Part shown: positions 20,060-29,804 of the stretch, piece after piece
Layout: the number at the start of each line of letters is the position of its first letter
Numbering within the stretch: position 1 is the stretch's first letter
Made by a program: the position numbers and the translations under genes
Source of the DNA: Nemertoderma westbladi
Lineage: Eukaryota > Xenacoelomorpha > Nemertodermatida > Nemertodermatidae
Direction of reading: 5' to 3'
Length of the DNA: 40,654 nt
Assembly (NCBI GenBank): GCA_032718475.1
Contig: JAUCBJ010008431.1
Span: forward strand, 1 to 40,654
The notes under the pieces: generated by a model
What the model saw: the letters and a program-made list of their open reading frames with translations, nothing else
Databases searched by the model: none
What the model was told of the DNA's origin: nothing

Positions 20060-23003
20060 ATTGGCTACTGGAACAGAAGACAGAGAAGAAAGAAGAACCA
20101 ACCTGTTGAAATGTAAAAAGACACTAAAGATTGCTACAATGAACGCACGCACGCTGAAAGCACAGAGAAAACAGGGTGACATGGTCGCTCTGGCAATGGA
20201 ATATAACATCGACATCATCTGCATCCAAGAACATCGGATTTGTCATGAAGACACTGCCATGAAGTACAATGACATTGGAAATGGATGGACGTTAGTAACA
20301 AGCTCAGCAGTAAGAAACTCGGCCAATGCATCAATTGGTGGAGTAGGAATTCTGCTAAGCCCATTTGCACTTAAGACCCTAAACAACATCGAATTTATAA
20401 ATTCCAGGGTTATGATCGCAACATTTGATGGGAATCCCAAGACAACAGTTATATGTTGCTACAGTCCAACCAATGCATCAGAGCCAGAACAAGCAGTCAA
20501 GTTTTATGAAGATCTGACTGGACTTATTAAGGACATCCCGAAACACAATGTTAAAGTCATTGCTGGTGACCTGAATGCGCAAATTGGCCCAGAAGACATC
20601 AAGGGTTACACCTATAACACCAGTTCTAACAGAAATGGGCACTTACTCTTAGACCTAATGGAAGAATGTGAATTGATACCAACAAACAACACATTCGAAA
20701 AGAGTAAGGGGAAGCTATGGAACTTTCAATACCCTAATGGAACCAAAGCACAACTGGATTACATCCTTATAAACAAAAAATGGAGAAATAGCATGATCAA
20801 CTGCGAGGCATACAGCTCGTTCAACCTAATTGGTTCGGACCACAGAATTGTGACTGCAGAGATCAGACTCAGTTTGAGAGCCAGCAAACCCAGGACAAGC
20901 AAGCAAATCAACTATGACTGGGAGAAACTCAGAACTGACAATGCTGTAAAGGATGCTTATACAGTAGAAGTTCAAAACCGCTTTGAAGCACTTCAGTCAA
21001 TGGATGAAGACCAATCCACCGATTCAATATACCAGAATATAATAACAGCCCACAAGGAATCAGCTAAGAGGCATATCCCCCAGAAACCTAAACGAAAACA
21101 GTATGTGCCATGGCAAAACTCTGAGGTTACTTGTAAGAGAGAAGATCTTAAGATAGCCTACAAAGTTAAAACCGAACAACCAACAACCGAAAACATTAAC
21201 AAGGTTGAGAAAGCTAAGGACGATCTTAAATTGGCCTACAACATCAGCCAGGAGAAGTACATACAGGATAAAACTGAAGCAATTACAACTGCTCACATAC
21301 AGCAACAATCAAGACTTACCTGGCAAACTGTAAATGAGGTATCTGGTCGGAAAAGTTGTGCAAAGGGGCGCCTCAAAGCCGATAGTCCTGAAGAACGTGT
21401 TGGGAAGTGGAAAAATCACTTCAGCAACTTGCTTGGGCAGCCACCAAACATCGAGGTCAGCCCTACCAGGAAAATATATGACAAGACACTACCTATAGAA
21501 ACAGGGGACTTCACACCTGCCGAACTCCAAAGAAGGATTAAAAGCATGTCCAATAATAAAGCGAGTGGATTAGATGAAATCCCAGCGGAGGTATGGAAAA
21601 TCGGAGTGCTAAATAGACCACTATTGAATGTTTGCAACCGGATGTTAAAAGGGGAAAAGCCACCACCAATTTGGACTAAAGGTCAACTAAAGCCTCTCCC
21701 CAAGAAAGGAGACCTCGGCATACCAACAAACTATCGTGGGATCTGTCTGCTTGTGGTAGCTGCCAAAATATACAATAAAATAATTCTATATAGGATTAGG
21801 CCTCACATAGAGAAACTACTGCGTAAGAGCCAAAACGGATTTCGACCAAGTAGATCAACAATAGCTCAGATACTTGCACTACGGAGACTGATTGAAGGAA
21901 TTAAGTCAAAGAATCTCCCCGCAGTCATGACTTTTGTGGACTTCAAGAAGGCATTCGACTCCATCCATAGAGGTAAAATGCTTGAAATCCTAAGAGCTTA
22001 TGGAATACCAGAAGTAATTGTTGCTGGCATTGGATTGCTATATTGTGACACAGAAGCGCAGGTACTCTCACCAGATAGTGAAACTGAGTTTTTCTCAATC
22101 CTGGCTGGCGTACTGCAAGGTGACACATTAGCACCATTACTATTTGTAATTGTGCTGGATTACGCAATGAGGACGGCCACAAATGGTGAAGATCTGGGAT
22201 TCACACTTCAAGAACGCAGAAGTAGTAGATATCCGGCAACTACAGTCACAGACACCGACTTTGCGGATGACATCGCCCTGCTCTCTAATACGCTAGCAGA
22301 TGCACAGCTTCTACTAAATAAAGTGGAGAGGGCTGCAAATGAAGTTGGATTGCATATAAATTCTACCAAAACCGAATTCATGACCTTTAATGTTGATGGA
22401 AACTTGACAACCATTGATAATAATCAACTAAGGCAGGTCGATGACTTCCAGTACCTTGGATCATGGATAGAGAGTAGCAAAAAGGACATAGAAGTTAGGA
22501 AAGCAAAGGCTTGGGTAGCTCTATCAAAAATGGATACCATCTGGAAATCAGATCTCCCCAGGCACCTGAAGACCAAGTTCTTTCGAGCCACAGTGGAAAG
22601 TGTATTTTTATACGGGGGTGAGACCTGGACACTGACTAAATCACTTGAACAACGAATTGATGGTTGCTACACAAGACTACTAAGGGCAGCCCTAAACATC
22701 AGCTGGAGACAACACATGACAAACGCCGAGCTTTATGGTACAATACCACATGTATCAACCACCCTCCGTGAACGCAGATTAAGATTCAGTGGGCACTGCT
22801 GGCGAAGTAAAGACGAGGTCATACCAGATCTACTTCTCTGGCTACCAACTCCTGGAAAGCGTAGTCGTGGACGACCTGCCATAACATATATAGATCAACT
22901 TGAAAGGGATACTGAACTTGGGAGAAACGAAATTGCGACAACTATGGAGAATCGGGAAGCCTGGAAATATCTCATTTCCACTGTCCGAGTTCGCTCGACC
23001 TAG
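19968..23003 (+). CDS. RTE-type endonuclease/reverse transcriptase (ORF2), intact
   Basis: 1011 codons without interruption. The N-terminal apurinic-like endonuclease has KIATMNARTL (Asn59), CIQEHR (Glu88), VICCYSPTN, AGDLNAQIG (Asp201, Asn203), LDYILINKKW and SDHRIV (Asp291, His292). A linker follows (about 300-500). The reverse transcriptase has SNNKASGLDEIPAEVWK, KPLPKKGD, NYRGICLL, FVDFKKAFDSIHR (Asp658), GVLQGDTLAPLLF and FADDIALLS (Asp767-768). The C-terminal region has VDDFQYLGSWIE, LYGGETWTLT, RRLRFSGHCWR and RGRPAITYIDQL. All catalytic residues expected for nicking and target-primed reverse transcription are present, so the protein could be functional. ATG 19968 is the first in frame; a start slightly downstream is possible because the conserved domain begins near residue 52. 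Confidence 0.92.
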   Translation: MRTLQEKYRLGRRPGQQGPRPSVVHQAGVDKLATGTEDREERRTNLLKCKKTLKIATMNARTLKAQRKQGDMVALAMEYNIDIICIQEHRICHEDTAMKYNDIGNGWTLVTSSAVRNSANASIGGVGILLSPFALKTLNNIEFINSRVMIATFDGNPKTTVICCYSPTNASEPEQAVKFYEDLTGLIKDIPKHNVKVIAGDLNAQIGPEDIKGYTYNTSSNRNGHLLLDLMEECELIPTNNTFEKSKGKLWNFQYPNGTKAQLDYILINKKWRNSMINCEAYSSFNLIGSDHRIVTAEIRLSLRASKPRTSKQINYDWEKLRTDNAVKDAYTVEVQNRFEALQSMDEDQSTDSIYQNIITAHKESAKRHIPQKPKRKQYVPWQNSEVTCKREDLKIAYKVKTEQPTTENINKVEKAKDDLKLAYNISQEKYIQDKTEAITTAHIQQQSRLTWQTVNEVSGRKSCAKGRLKADSPEERVGKWKNHFSNLLGQPPNIEVSPTRKIYDKTLPIETGDFTPAELQRRIKSMSNNKASGLDEIPAEVWKIGVLNRPLLNVCNRMLKGEKPPPIWTKGQLKPLPKKGDLGIPTNYRGICLLVVAAKIYNKIILYRIRPHIEKLLRKSQNGFRPSRSTIAQILALRRLIEGIKSKNLPAVMTFVDFKKAFDSIHRGKMLEILRAYGIPEVIVAGIGLLYCDTEAQVLSPDSETEFFSILAGVLQGDTLAPLLFVIVLDYAMRTATNGEDLGFTLQERRSSRYPATTVTDTDFADDIALLSNTLADAQLLLNKVERAANEVGLHINSTKTEFMTFNVDGNLTTIDNNQLRQVDDFQYLGSWIESSKKDIEVRKAKAWVALSKMDTIWKSDLPRHLKTKFFRATVESVFLYGGETWTLTKSLEQRIDGCYTRLLRAALNISWRQHMTNAELYGTIPHVSTTLRERRLRFSGHCWRSKDEVIPDLLLWLPTPGKRSRGRPAITYIDQLERDTELGRNEIATTMENREAWKYLISTVRVRST

Positions 23004-23014
23004 TAGTAGTAGTA

Positions 23015-23406
23015 AGGGGGTGTTCATAAAGTATGTCACTCACTAGGGGAGGGGCGGGGGGGGGGGGGGGGGGGGTAGAAACTCAATAACATTGAATTTA
23101 ATCCCTAACATTAACAGGACACCCCTGTCTAGTCTCCCTTGTACATGTACAGTATTGTAGTTTGAAGCTGCTAAAGTATGTATGTATAGGCTTTTAGTAA
23201 GAACTACTTCAGTCAAAATGTTTCACTTTCTATTGTGCTTTCTAACTGTTATTAAATTACTGAAATAAAATATTTTTCGTCTAGGGCCCCCCCCCCCTAG
23301 ACGAAAAATATAATAATAAATTTACGAAAATAGGTTTTTTGTGACAGAATGGGGGGGGGGGTCAAAAAAATGGAAAATTTGCGTTACATACTTTATGAAC
23401 GCCACC
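23015..23406. mobile_element. Mariner-like MITE with TA duplication, 392 bp
   Basis: Inverted ends share GTTCATAAAGTATGT after AGGGGGT on the left and GGTGGC on the right, flanked by TA at 23013-23014 and 23407-23408, as for Tc1/mariner elements. Inside are a G20 run (23056-23075), a perfect 15-bp palindrome TATTTTTCGTCTAGG/CCTAGACGAAAAATA around poly-C (23271-23311), and a second short G run (about 23351-23361). No transposase is present. Confidence 0.75.
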
Positions 23407-23408
23407 TA

Positions 23409-23600
23409 ATTCCACCATATTTTTCTTCACCAGAGGATACTCCAGTACCCATTAAAGGACGCCCTTGAGAAATGCGCCCTAGCTCGTCCCTTTAAAGCGT
23501 TCGTCCTGAAACGAAAACTCTCCCGACCCCTTTGCGGGGATCGAACCCATGACCTCTGGAGAGATGTTAATTATAGGCATACGGATTAACACTACACAAA
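23409..23600 (-). mobile_element. tRNA-like SINE candidate
   Basis: On the minus strand GGTTCGATCCC (23547-23537) is an exact polymerase III B-box (GGTTCGANNCC). It is preceded by a tRNA-like segment containing TAGTGTTAATCC and CCAGAGGTCATGG. The sequence runs on past the B-box for about 130 bp to the MITE boundary, which is longer than a tRNA. A closed cloverleaf acceptor stem is not evident, so a tRNA-derived SINE fits better than a tRNA gene. The A-box is imperfect. Confidence 0.5.
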
Positions 23601-24282
23601 CTAAAAGGGCGGGAAGAACATAAAAAATGTTAGATTTTTGCTTGATCAAATGTGGCGTCGAATGCTGGACATTGACATTGACATATAGATTATCTATCAT
23701 TACTAATATCAATATTAATCATAACAACACATTTTGATGCTAACAAATACAATAGTATTTGTAATTTCTCTGAATGCTATTTTTAATGCAACCACGGCGA
23801 CAATAAACCGAGATGATCATAGATTCAAGCTGAGTTTCAGCAGAGTAAGTGCAATGTAAAATACCGCAAGTATTTAAATTTATGCAAAAAAACCGTAAGT
23901 CAACAAGACTTGCGGTTTTTTGTCATCAGAATTTAATGAGGATTTCACATCTGGAAATGGCTTGGCGAGATCTGTTGTATGCATTTTCAATAATTACCAG
24001 AAGTAGCTCCGATGAGAGAAAGCTTGTAATTAAACTATTGTTCTTAATTCCATTAGTCACCTGAGGTCAACCCACCCTAACCTAACTGTTTAATATGAGA
24101 ATGCCTTCTTAGGTTGTTTCGAGTTATCACTGTCTACCGGTCTGACCGTCAAGATGTAAATTTAGACAGAGCCAGATAAGATATTAGCAATTGTCTGGAA
24201 TATGTGATTATTTGACGTTAATTAACGTTAAGGTAATTAAGCGTTAATTATTATAATTATGTTTTTATCACTGTCAGTTGTT
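23601..24282. other. Spacer inside the 6.2-kb element, with one strong hairpin
   Basis: No gene is recognised. At 23885-23921 an A-rich/T-rich hairpin, AAAAACCGTAAGTC-loop-GACTTGCGGTTTTT, forms a 14-bp stem (one mismatch) with a short loop. It looks like a bacterial terminator but has no such context here. ACGTTAATTAACGTTAA words begin at about 24216. Confidence 0.55.
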
Positions 24283-24510
24283 TGTAATTTTTTAGCGTTA
24301 AACATACAATATATTTTGACAATCCAAACTGATTGTCAGTAATATGTCATTTTTTAACGTTAAACATGCAATATATTTTGACGATCCAAACTGATTGTCA
24401 GTAATATGTCATTTTTTAACGTTAATCATACAATATATTTTGACAATCCAAACTGATTGTCAGTAATATGTCATTTTTTAACGTTAAACATGCAATATAT
24501 TTTGACGATC
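24283..24510. repeat. 62-bp minisatellite with embedded TTAACGTTAA
   Basis: A unit containing CTGATTGTCAGTAATATGTC, ATTTTTTAACGTTAAACAT and ATATATTTTGAC recurs at 62-bp spacing (24329, 24391, 24453), about 3.7 copies. Each copy carries one AACGTTAA palindrome, matching the subterminal repeats of the host element. Confidence 0.85.
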
Positions 24511-24677
24511 AAAATACCTACCGTTTAAAATTAACGTTAATTTGCGTTAATTTTTAACGTTAAAAGGGCGGCCAAACTAACGTTATTTATATGTATTATT
24601 AACGTTAATAATTAACGTTGGCATTGTCAGAAAATAACGTATATTAATGCATTATTAACGTTAAATTGTTTGCAGGG

Positions 24678-27600
24678 AAATAAATTCCCCATTTGGTCAG
24701 TTTATATCACAAAATAATTTTCTTCCATCACAAATAAATTCCCCATTTGGTCAGTTTATATCACAAAATAATTTTCTTCCATCACAAATAAATTCCCCAT
24801 TTGGTCAGTTTATATCACAAAATAATTTTCTTCCATCACAAATATATTCCCCATTTGGTCAGTTTATATCACAAAATAATTTTCTTCCATCACAAATAAA
24901 TTCCCCATCTGTCAGTTTATATCACAAAATAATTTTCTTCTATTGCAAATAAATTCCCCATTTGCTCAGTTTATATCACAAAATAATTTTCTTCCATCAC
25001 AAATAAATTCCCCATTTGGTCAGTTTATATCACAAAATAATTTTCTTCCATCACAAATAAATTCCCCATTTGGTCAGTTTATATCACAAAATAATTTTCT
25101 TCCATCACAAATAAATTCAGCATTTGGTCAGTTTATATCACAAAATAATTTTCTTCCATCACAAATAAATTCCCCATTGGTCAGTTTATATCACAAAATA
25201 ATTTTCTTCCATCACAAATAAATTCCCCATTTGGTCAGTTTATATCACAAAATAATTTTCTTCCATCACAAATAAATTCAGCATTTGGTCAGTTTATATC
25301 ACAAAATAATTTTCTTCCATCACAAATAAATTCCCCATTTGGTCAGTTTATATCACAAAATAATTTTCTTCCATTACAAATAAATTCCCCATTTGGTCAG
25401 TTTATATCACAAAATAATTTTCTTCCATCACAAATAAATTCAGCATTTGGTCAGTTTATATCACAAAATAATTTTCTTCCATCACAAATAAATTCCCCAT
25501 TGGTCAGTTTATATCACAAAATAATTTTCTTCCATCACAAATAAATTCCCCATTTGGTCAGTTTATATCACAAAATAATTTTCTTCCATCACAAATAAAT
25601 TCAGCATTTGGTCAGTTTATATCACAAAATAATTTTCTTCCATCACAAATAAATTCAGCATTTGGTCAGTTTATATCACAAAATAATTTTCTTCCATCAC
25701 AAATAAATTCCCCATTGGTCAGTTTATATCACAAAATAATTTTCTTCCATCACAAATAAATTCCCCATTTGGTCAGTTTATATCACAAAATAATTTTCTT
25801 CCATCACAAATAAATTCCCCATTTGCTCAGTTATATCACAAAATAATTTTCTTCCATCACAAATAAATTCCCCATTTGGTCAGTTTATACAATATCACAA
25901 AATAATTTTCTTCCATCACAAATAAATTCACCATTTCGTCAGTTTATACACCCCTATCACAAAATAATTTTCTTCCATCACAAATAAATTCCCCATTTGG
26001 TCAGTTTATATCACAAAATAATTTTCTTCCATCACAAATAAATTCCCCATTTGGTCAGTTTATATCACAAAATAATTTTCTTCCATCACAAATAAATTCC
26101 CCATTTGGTCAGTTTATATCACAAAATAATTTTCTTCCATCACAAATAAATTCCCCATTTGCTCAGTTATATCACAAAATAATTTTCTTCCATCACAAAT
26201 AAATTCCCCATTTGGTCAGTTTATACAATATCACAAAATAATTTTCTTCCATCACAAATAAATTCACCATTTGGTCAGTTTATACACCCCTATCACAAAA
26301 TAATTTTCTTCCATCACAAATAAATTCCCCATTTGGTCAGTTTATATCACAAAATAATTTTCTTCCATCACAAATAAATTCACCATTTGGTCAGTTTAAA
26401 TCACAAAATAATTTTCTTCCATCACAAATAAATTCCCCATTTGGTCAGTTTATATCACAAAATAATTTTCTTCCATCACAAATAAATTCCCCATTTGGTC
26501 AGTATACATCACAAAATAATTTTCTTCTATTGCAAATAAATTCCCCATTTGCTCAGTTATATCGCAAAATAATTTTCTTCCATCACAAATAAATTCCCCA
26601 TTTGGTCAGTTTATATCACAAAATAATTTTCTTCCATCGCAAATAAATTCCCCATTTGGTCAGTTTATATCACAAAATAATTTTCTTCCATCACAAATAA
26701 TTTCCCCATCTGTCAGTTTATATCACAAAATAATTTTCTTCTATTGCAAATAAATTCCCCATTTGCTCAGTTATATCACAAAATAATTTTCTTCCATCAC
26801 AAATAAATTCCCAATTTGGTCAGTTTATATCACAAAATAATTTTCTTCCATCACAAATAAATTCCCCATTTGGTCAGTTTATATCACAAAATAATTTTCT
26901 TCCATCACAAATAAATTCCCCATTTGGTCAGTTTATATCACAAAATAATTTTCTTCCATCACAAATAAATTCCCCATTTGGTCAGTTTATATCACAAAAT
27001 AATTTTCTTCCATCACAAATAAATTCCCCATTTGGTCAGTTTATATCACAAAATAATTTTCTTCCATCACAAATAAATTCCCCATTTGGTCAGTTTATAT
27101 CACAAAATAATTTTCTTCCATCACAAATATATTCCCCATTTGGTCAGTTTATATCACAAAATAATTTTCTTCCATCACAAATAAATTCCCCATTTGGTCA
27201 GTTTATATCACAAAATAATTTTCTTCTATTGCAAATAAATTCCCCATTTGGTCAGTTTATATCACAAAATAATTTTCTTCCATCACAAATAAATTCCCCA
27301 TTTGGTCAGTTTATATCACAAAATAATTTTCTTCCATCACAAATAAATTCCCCATCTGTCAGTTTATATCACAAAATAATTTTCTTCTATTGCAAATAAA
27401 TTCCCCATTTGCTCAGTTTATATCACAAAATAATTTTCTTCCATCACAAATAAATTCCCCATTTGGTCAGTTTATATCACAAAATAATTTTCTTCCATCA
27501 CAAATAAATTCCCCATTTGGTCAGTTTATATCACAAAATAATTTTCTTCCATCACAAATAAATTCAGCATTTGGTCAGTTTATATCACAAAATAATTTTC

Positions 27601-28764
27601 TTCCATCACAAATAAATTCCCCATTGGTCAGTTTATATCACAAAATAATTTTCTTCCATCACAAATAAATTCCCCATTTGGTCAGTTTATATCACAAAAT
27701 AATTTTCTTCCATCACAAATAAATTCAGCATTTGGTCAGTTTATATCACAAAATAATTTTCTTCCATCACAAATAAATTCAGCATTTGGTCAGTTTATAT
27801 CACAAAATAATTTTCTTCCATCACAAATAAATTCCCCATTGGTCAGTTTATATCACAAAATAATTTTCTTCCATCACAAATAAATTCCCCATTTTGTCAG
27901 TTTATATCACAAATTAATTTTCTTCCATCACAAATAAATTCCCCATTTGCTCAGTTATATCACAAAATAATTTTCTTCCATCACAAATAAATTCCCCATT
28001 TGGTCAGTTTATATCACAAAATAATTTTCTTCTATTGCAAATAAATTCCCCATTTGCTCAGTTATATCACAAAATAATTTTCTTCCATCACAAATAAATT
28101 CCCCATTTGGTCAGTTTATATCACAAAATAATTTTCTTCCATCACAAATAAATTCCCCATTTGGTCAGTTTATATCACAAAATAATTTTCTTCCATAACA
28201 AATAAATTTCCCATTTGGTCAGTTTATATCACAAAATAATTTTCTTCTATTGCAAATAAATTCCCCATTTGCTCAGTTATATCACAAAATAATTTTCTTC
28301 TATTGCAAATAAATTCCCCATTTGCTCAGTTATATCACAAAATAATTTTCTTCTATTGCAAATAAATTCCCCATTTGCTCAGTTATATCACAAAATAATT
28401 TTCTTCTATTGCAAATAAATTCCCCATTTGCTTAGTTATATCACAAAACAAATTTTCTTCTATTGCAAATAAATTTCCCATTTGGTCAGTTTATATCACA
28501 AAATAATTTTCTTCTACTGTATTGCAAATAAATTCCCCATTTGCTCAGTTATATCACAAAATAATTTTCTTCTATTGCAAATAAATTCCCCATTTGCTTA
28601 GTTATATCACAAAACAAATTTTCTTCTATTGCAAATAAATTTCCCATTTGGTCAGTTTATATCACAAAATAATTTTCTTCTACTGTATTGCAAATAAATT
28701 CCCCATTTGCTCAGTTATATCACAAAATAATTTTCTTCTATTGCAAATAAATTTCCCATTTGGT
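24678..28764. repeat. 54-bp satellite array, right block
   Basis: Same monomer family as 13815-18484. The order of variant monomers from 16190 to 18484 is repeated from 24839 to 26964, and again in part from 27124. With the two inserted elements removed, the super-repeat is about 1.96 kb in the first copy and 2.29 kb in the second, the difference being an extra 6-monomer (323-bp) duplication. The last kilobase (from about 27900) is enriched in the TTCTATTGC/TTGCTCAGTTATATC variants and less orderly, as expected at an array edge. The array ends at CCCATTTGGTCA. Confidence 0.95.
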
Positions 28765-28765
28765 C

Positions 28766-28935
28766 AATGCACACATCTCCAATGAGACGCTATATAACAT
28801 TGGAGGTGTCTCATTGGTTCGCCCAAGCTTGACACTAGAACAAAATCGCCTCCGCTTTGCAGGCAATTTTGTCGAAAAGCCGGCACAGCATTCTTAAAAA
28901 TGCAGCTGCAATGCAGCATGCCGATTATAATAAAA
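28766..28935 (-). repeat. Dispersed repeat, copy 1 (shared with 37750-38062)
   Basis: Read on the minus strand, this segment matches two parts of 37750-38062. The first part runs around TGCATT, AAGAATGCT and CGGCTT. The second part is CGGAGGCGATTTTGTTCTAG, TGTCAA, GGCGAACCAATGAGAC and CTCCAATGTTATATA. The copy at 37750 holds about 130-150 extra bases between the two parts. A palindrome, CCAATGAGAC/GTCTCATTGG, lies at about 28780-28816. The unit contains no convincing gene. Confidence 0.7.
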
Positions 28936-29804
28936 ATAAAAAAAACTACTAGAGAACTTAACTCTTCGACAACCATCGACTCACCGGGGCTAGAAACAAT
29001 CGAATAAGGGGTAACAGTGCCCTGAATCGAGTGGCGGGTTTAAGTAATGGCGGGTTTAAAGTAAGCCTGGGAAGCCAATTTTGAAAATTGGCTGTGATTG
29101 GCTGCTACATATTTGACGTCACTATGCAGTACTCAGATAATTTAATTTCTAATATTGGTTTCTCTGGGTTATTTGTTGGTTTTTATGTGATTTTAGATCC
29201 ATTGAAATACACATTTAATCACAATCAATTTACACGTGGCTTATATCAATTGAAAGCCGAGAGTCTTGCGCGTCTTTTAACACTACAATTACTTATTCAT
29301 GATCATGAACATTGATAAAGTACTGCTTGCAATTTTGCAAACTTGGTAGATTGCCTGACCTGTATGCAAGCACTCACCAACTTAGCCCTAGCCACCTATT
29401 GCATTGCAGTTTATCGGAGTAGGCCTATTGCTGTATTGTTGCTAAAGTTCATTAAGGGGGGGGGGGGGGGGGGGGGGTAGCACCCCCAAATTGAACCTCA
29501 CATTTTTGTGTCTCTGGACCATAAAATTGTGTGAAACTTATTTTTTGTGCTACTAAACATCGTCTGGACTGCGTGAGAATAACCAAACCAAATAGTTTTA
29601 AAACTGACCACAAAATGGCTTCGTAATGACCAAAAGTGCCTTTTTGCGCCAAGAGCTATATCTCCAACAATATTTGTTGAAATTTGTCGAAATTTGGAAT
29701 ATAGGTTCAGAAAAACCCTGCATCCAATTCTCCTGAACAAATTTTGCCTCAAATGCTTGCCTGTTTTAGAACAAAAAGGCCAACCAAATTTGTTCAGAAG
29801 AAAT
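28936..29804. other. Spacer with G22 run and a long-loop hairpin
   Basis: No gene is recognised. A run of 22 G lies at 29456-29477. At about 29734-29800, CTGAACAAATTT and AAATTTGTTCAG form a 12-bp inverted repeat with a loop of about 40 nt. Confidence 0.5.

Larger units (their letters stand above)
19866..23014 (+). mobile_element. RTE-type non-LTR retrotransposon, apparently full length
   Basis: The element is about 3.15 kb with one long endonuclease/reverse-transcriptase ORF, a tiny overlapping upstream ORF, almost no 3' untranslated region, and a terminal (TAG)4 run at 23001-23012 that includes the stop codon. Compact size, apurinic-type endonuclease plus RT in one ORF, and a short simple-repeat tail are hallmarks of the RTE clade. 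The left boundary is set by composition only. The tail is followed directly by the MITE at 23015. Confidence 0.8.
18485..24677. mobile_element. 6.2-kb element bounded by CCCTGCAAAC inverted repeats, carrying nested insertions
   Basis: The left end CCCTGCAAAC and the right end GTTTGCAGGG are perfect 10-bp inverted repeats set directly in satellite. The left flank CATCACAA and right flank AAATAAATT rebuild one monomer if AA is a 2-bp target duplication, and the intact equivalent is at 26961-26970. Just inside both ends lie many AACGTTAA/TTAACGTTAA palindromes: 18500-18790 on the left, and 24220-24260 and 24520-24665 on the right. Inside are a 31-bp minisatellite, an RTE retrotransposon, a MITE, a SINE-like unit and a 62-bp minisatellite. 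No transposase is encoded outside the RTE, so the carrier (about 2.5-3 kb without its guests) is non-autonomous. The superfamily is unassigned. Confidence 0.78.

Noticed and set aside
14659-27668. Open frames made of repeated QINSPFGQFISQNNFLPS units in the satellite
   Set aside because: The 54-bp period is 18 codons, so any frame without a stop stays open by arithmetic. Single-base deletions in variant monomers break the frame every few copies, and no start, splice or flanking coding context exists.
13815-28764. CRISPR array
   Set aside because: Repeats are contiguous with no unique spacers, and the surroundings are eukaryotic. This is a tandem satellite.
29088-29315. 75-codon plus-strand frame after the satellite
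   Set aside because: No recognisable motif and no conserved context; its length is within chance for this composition.
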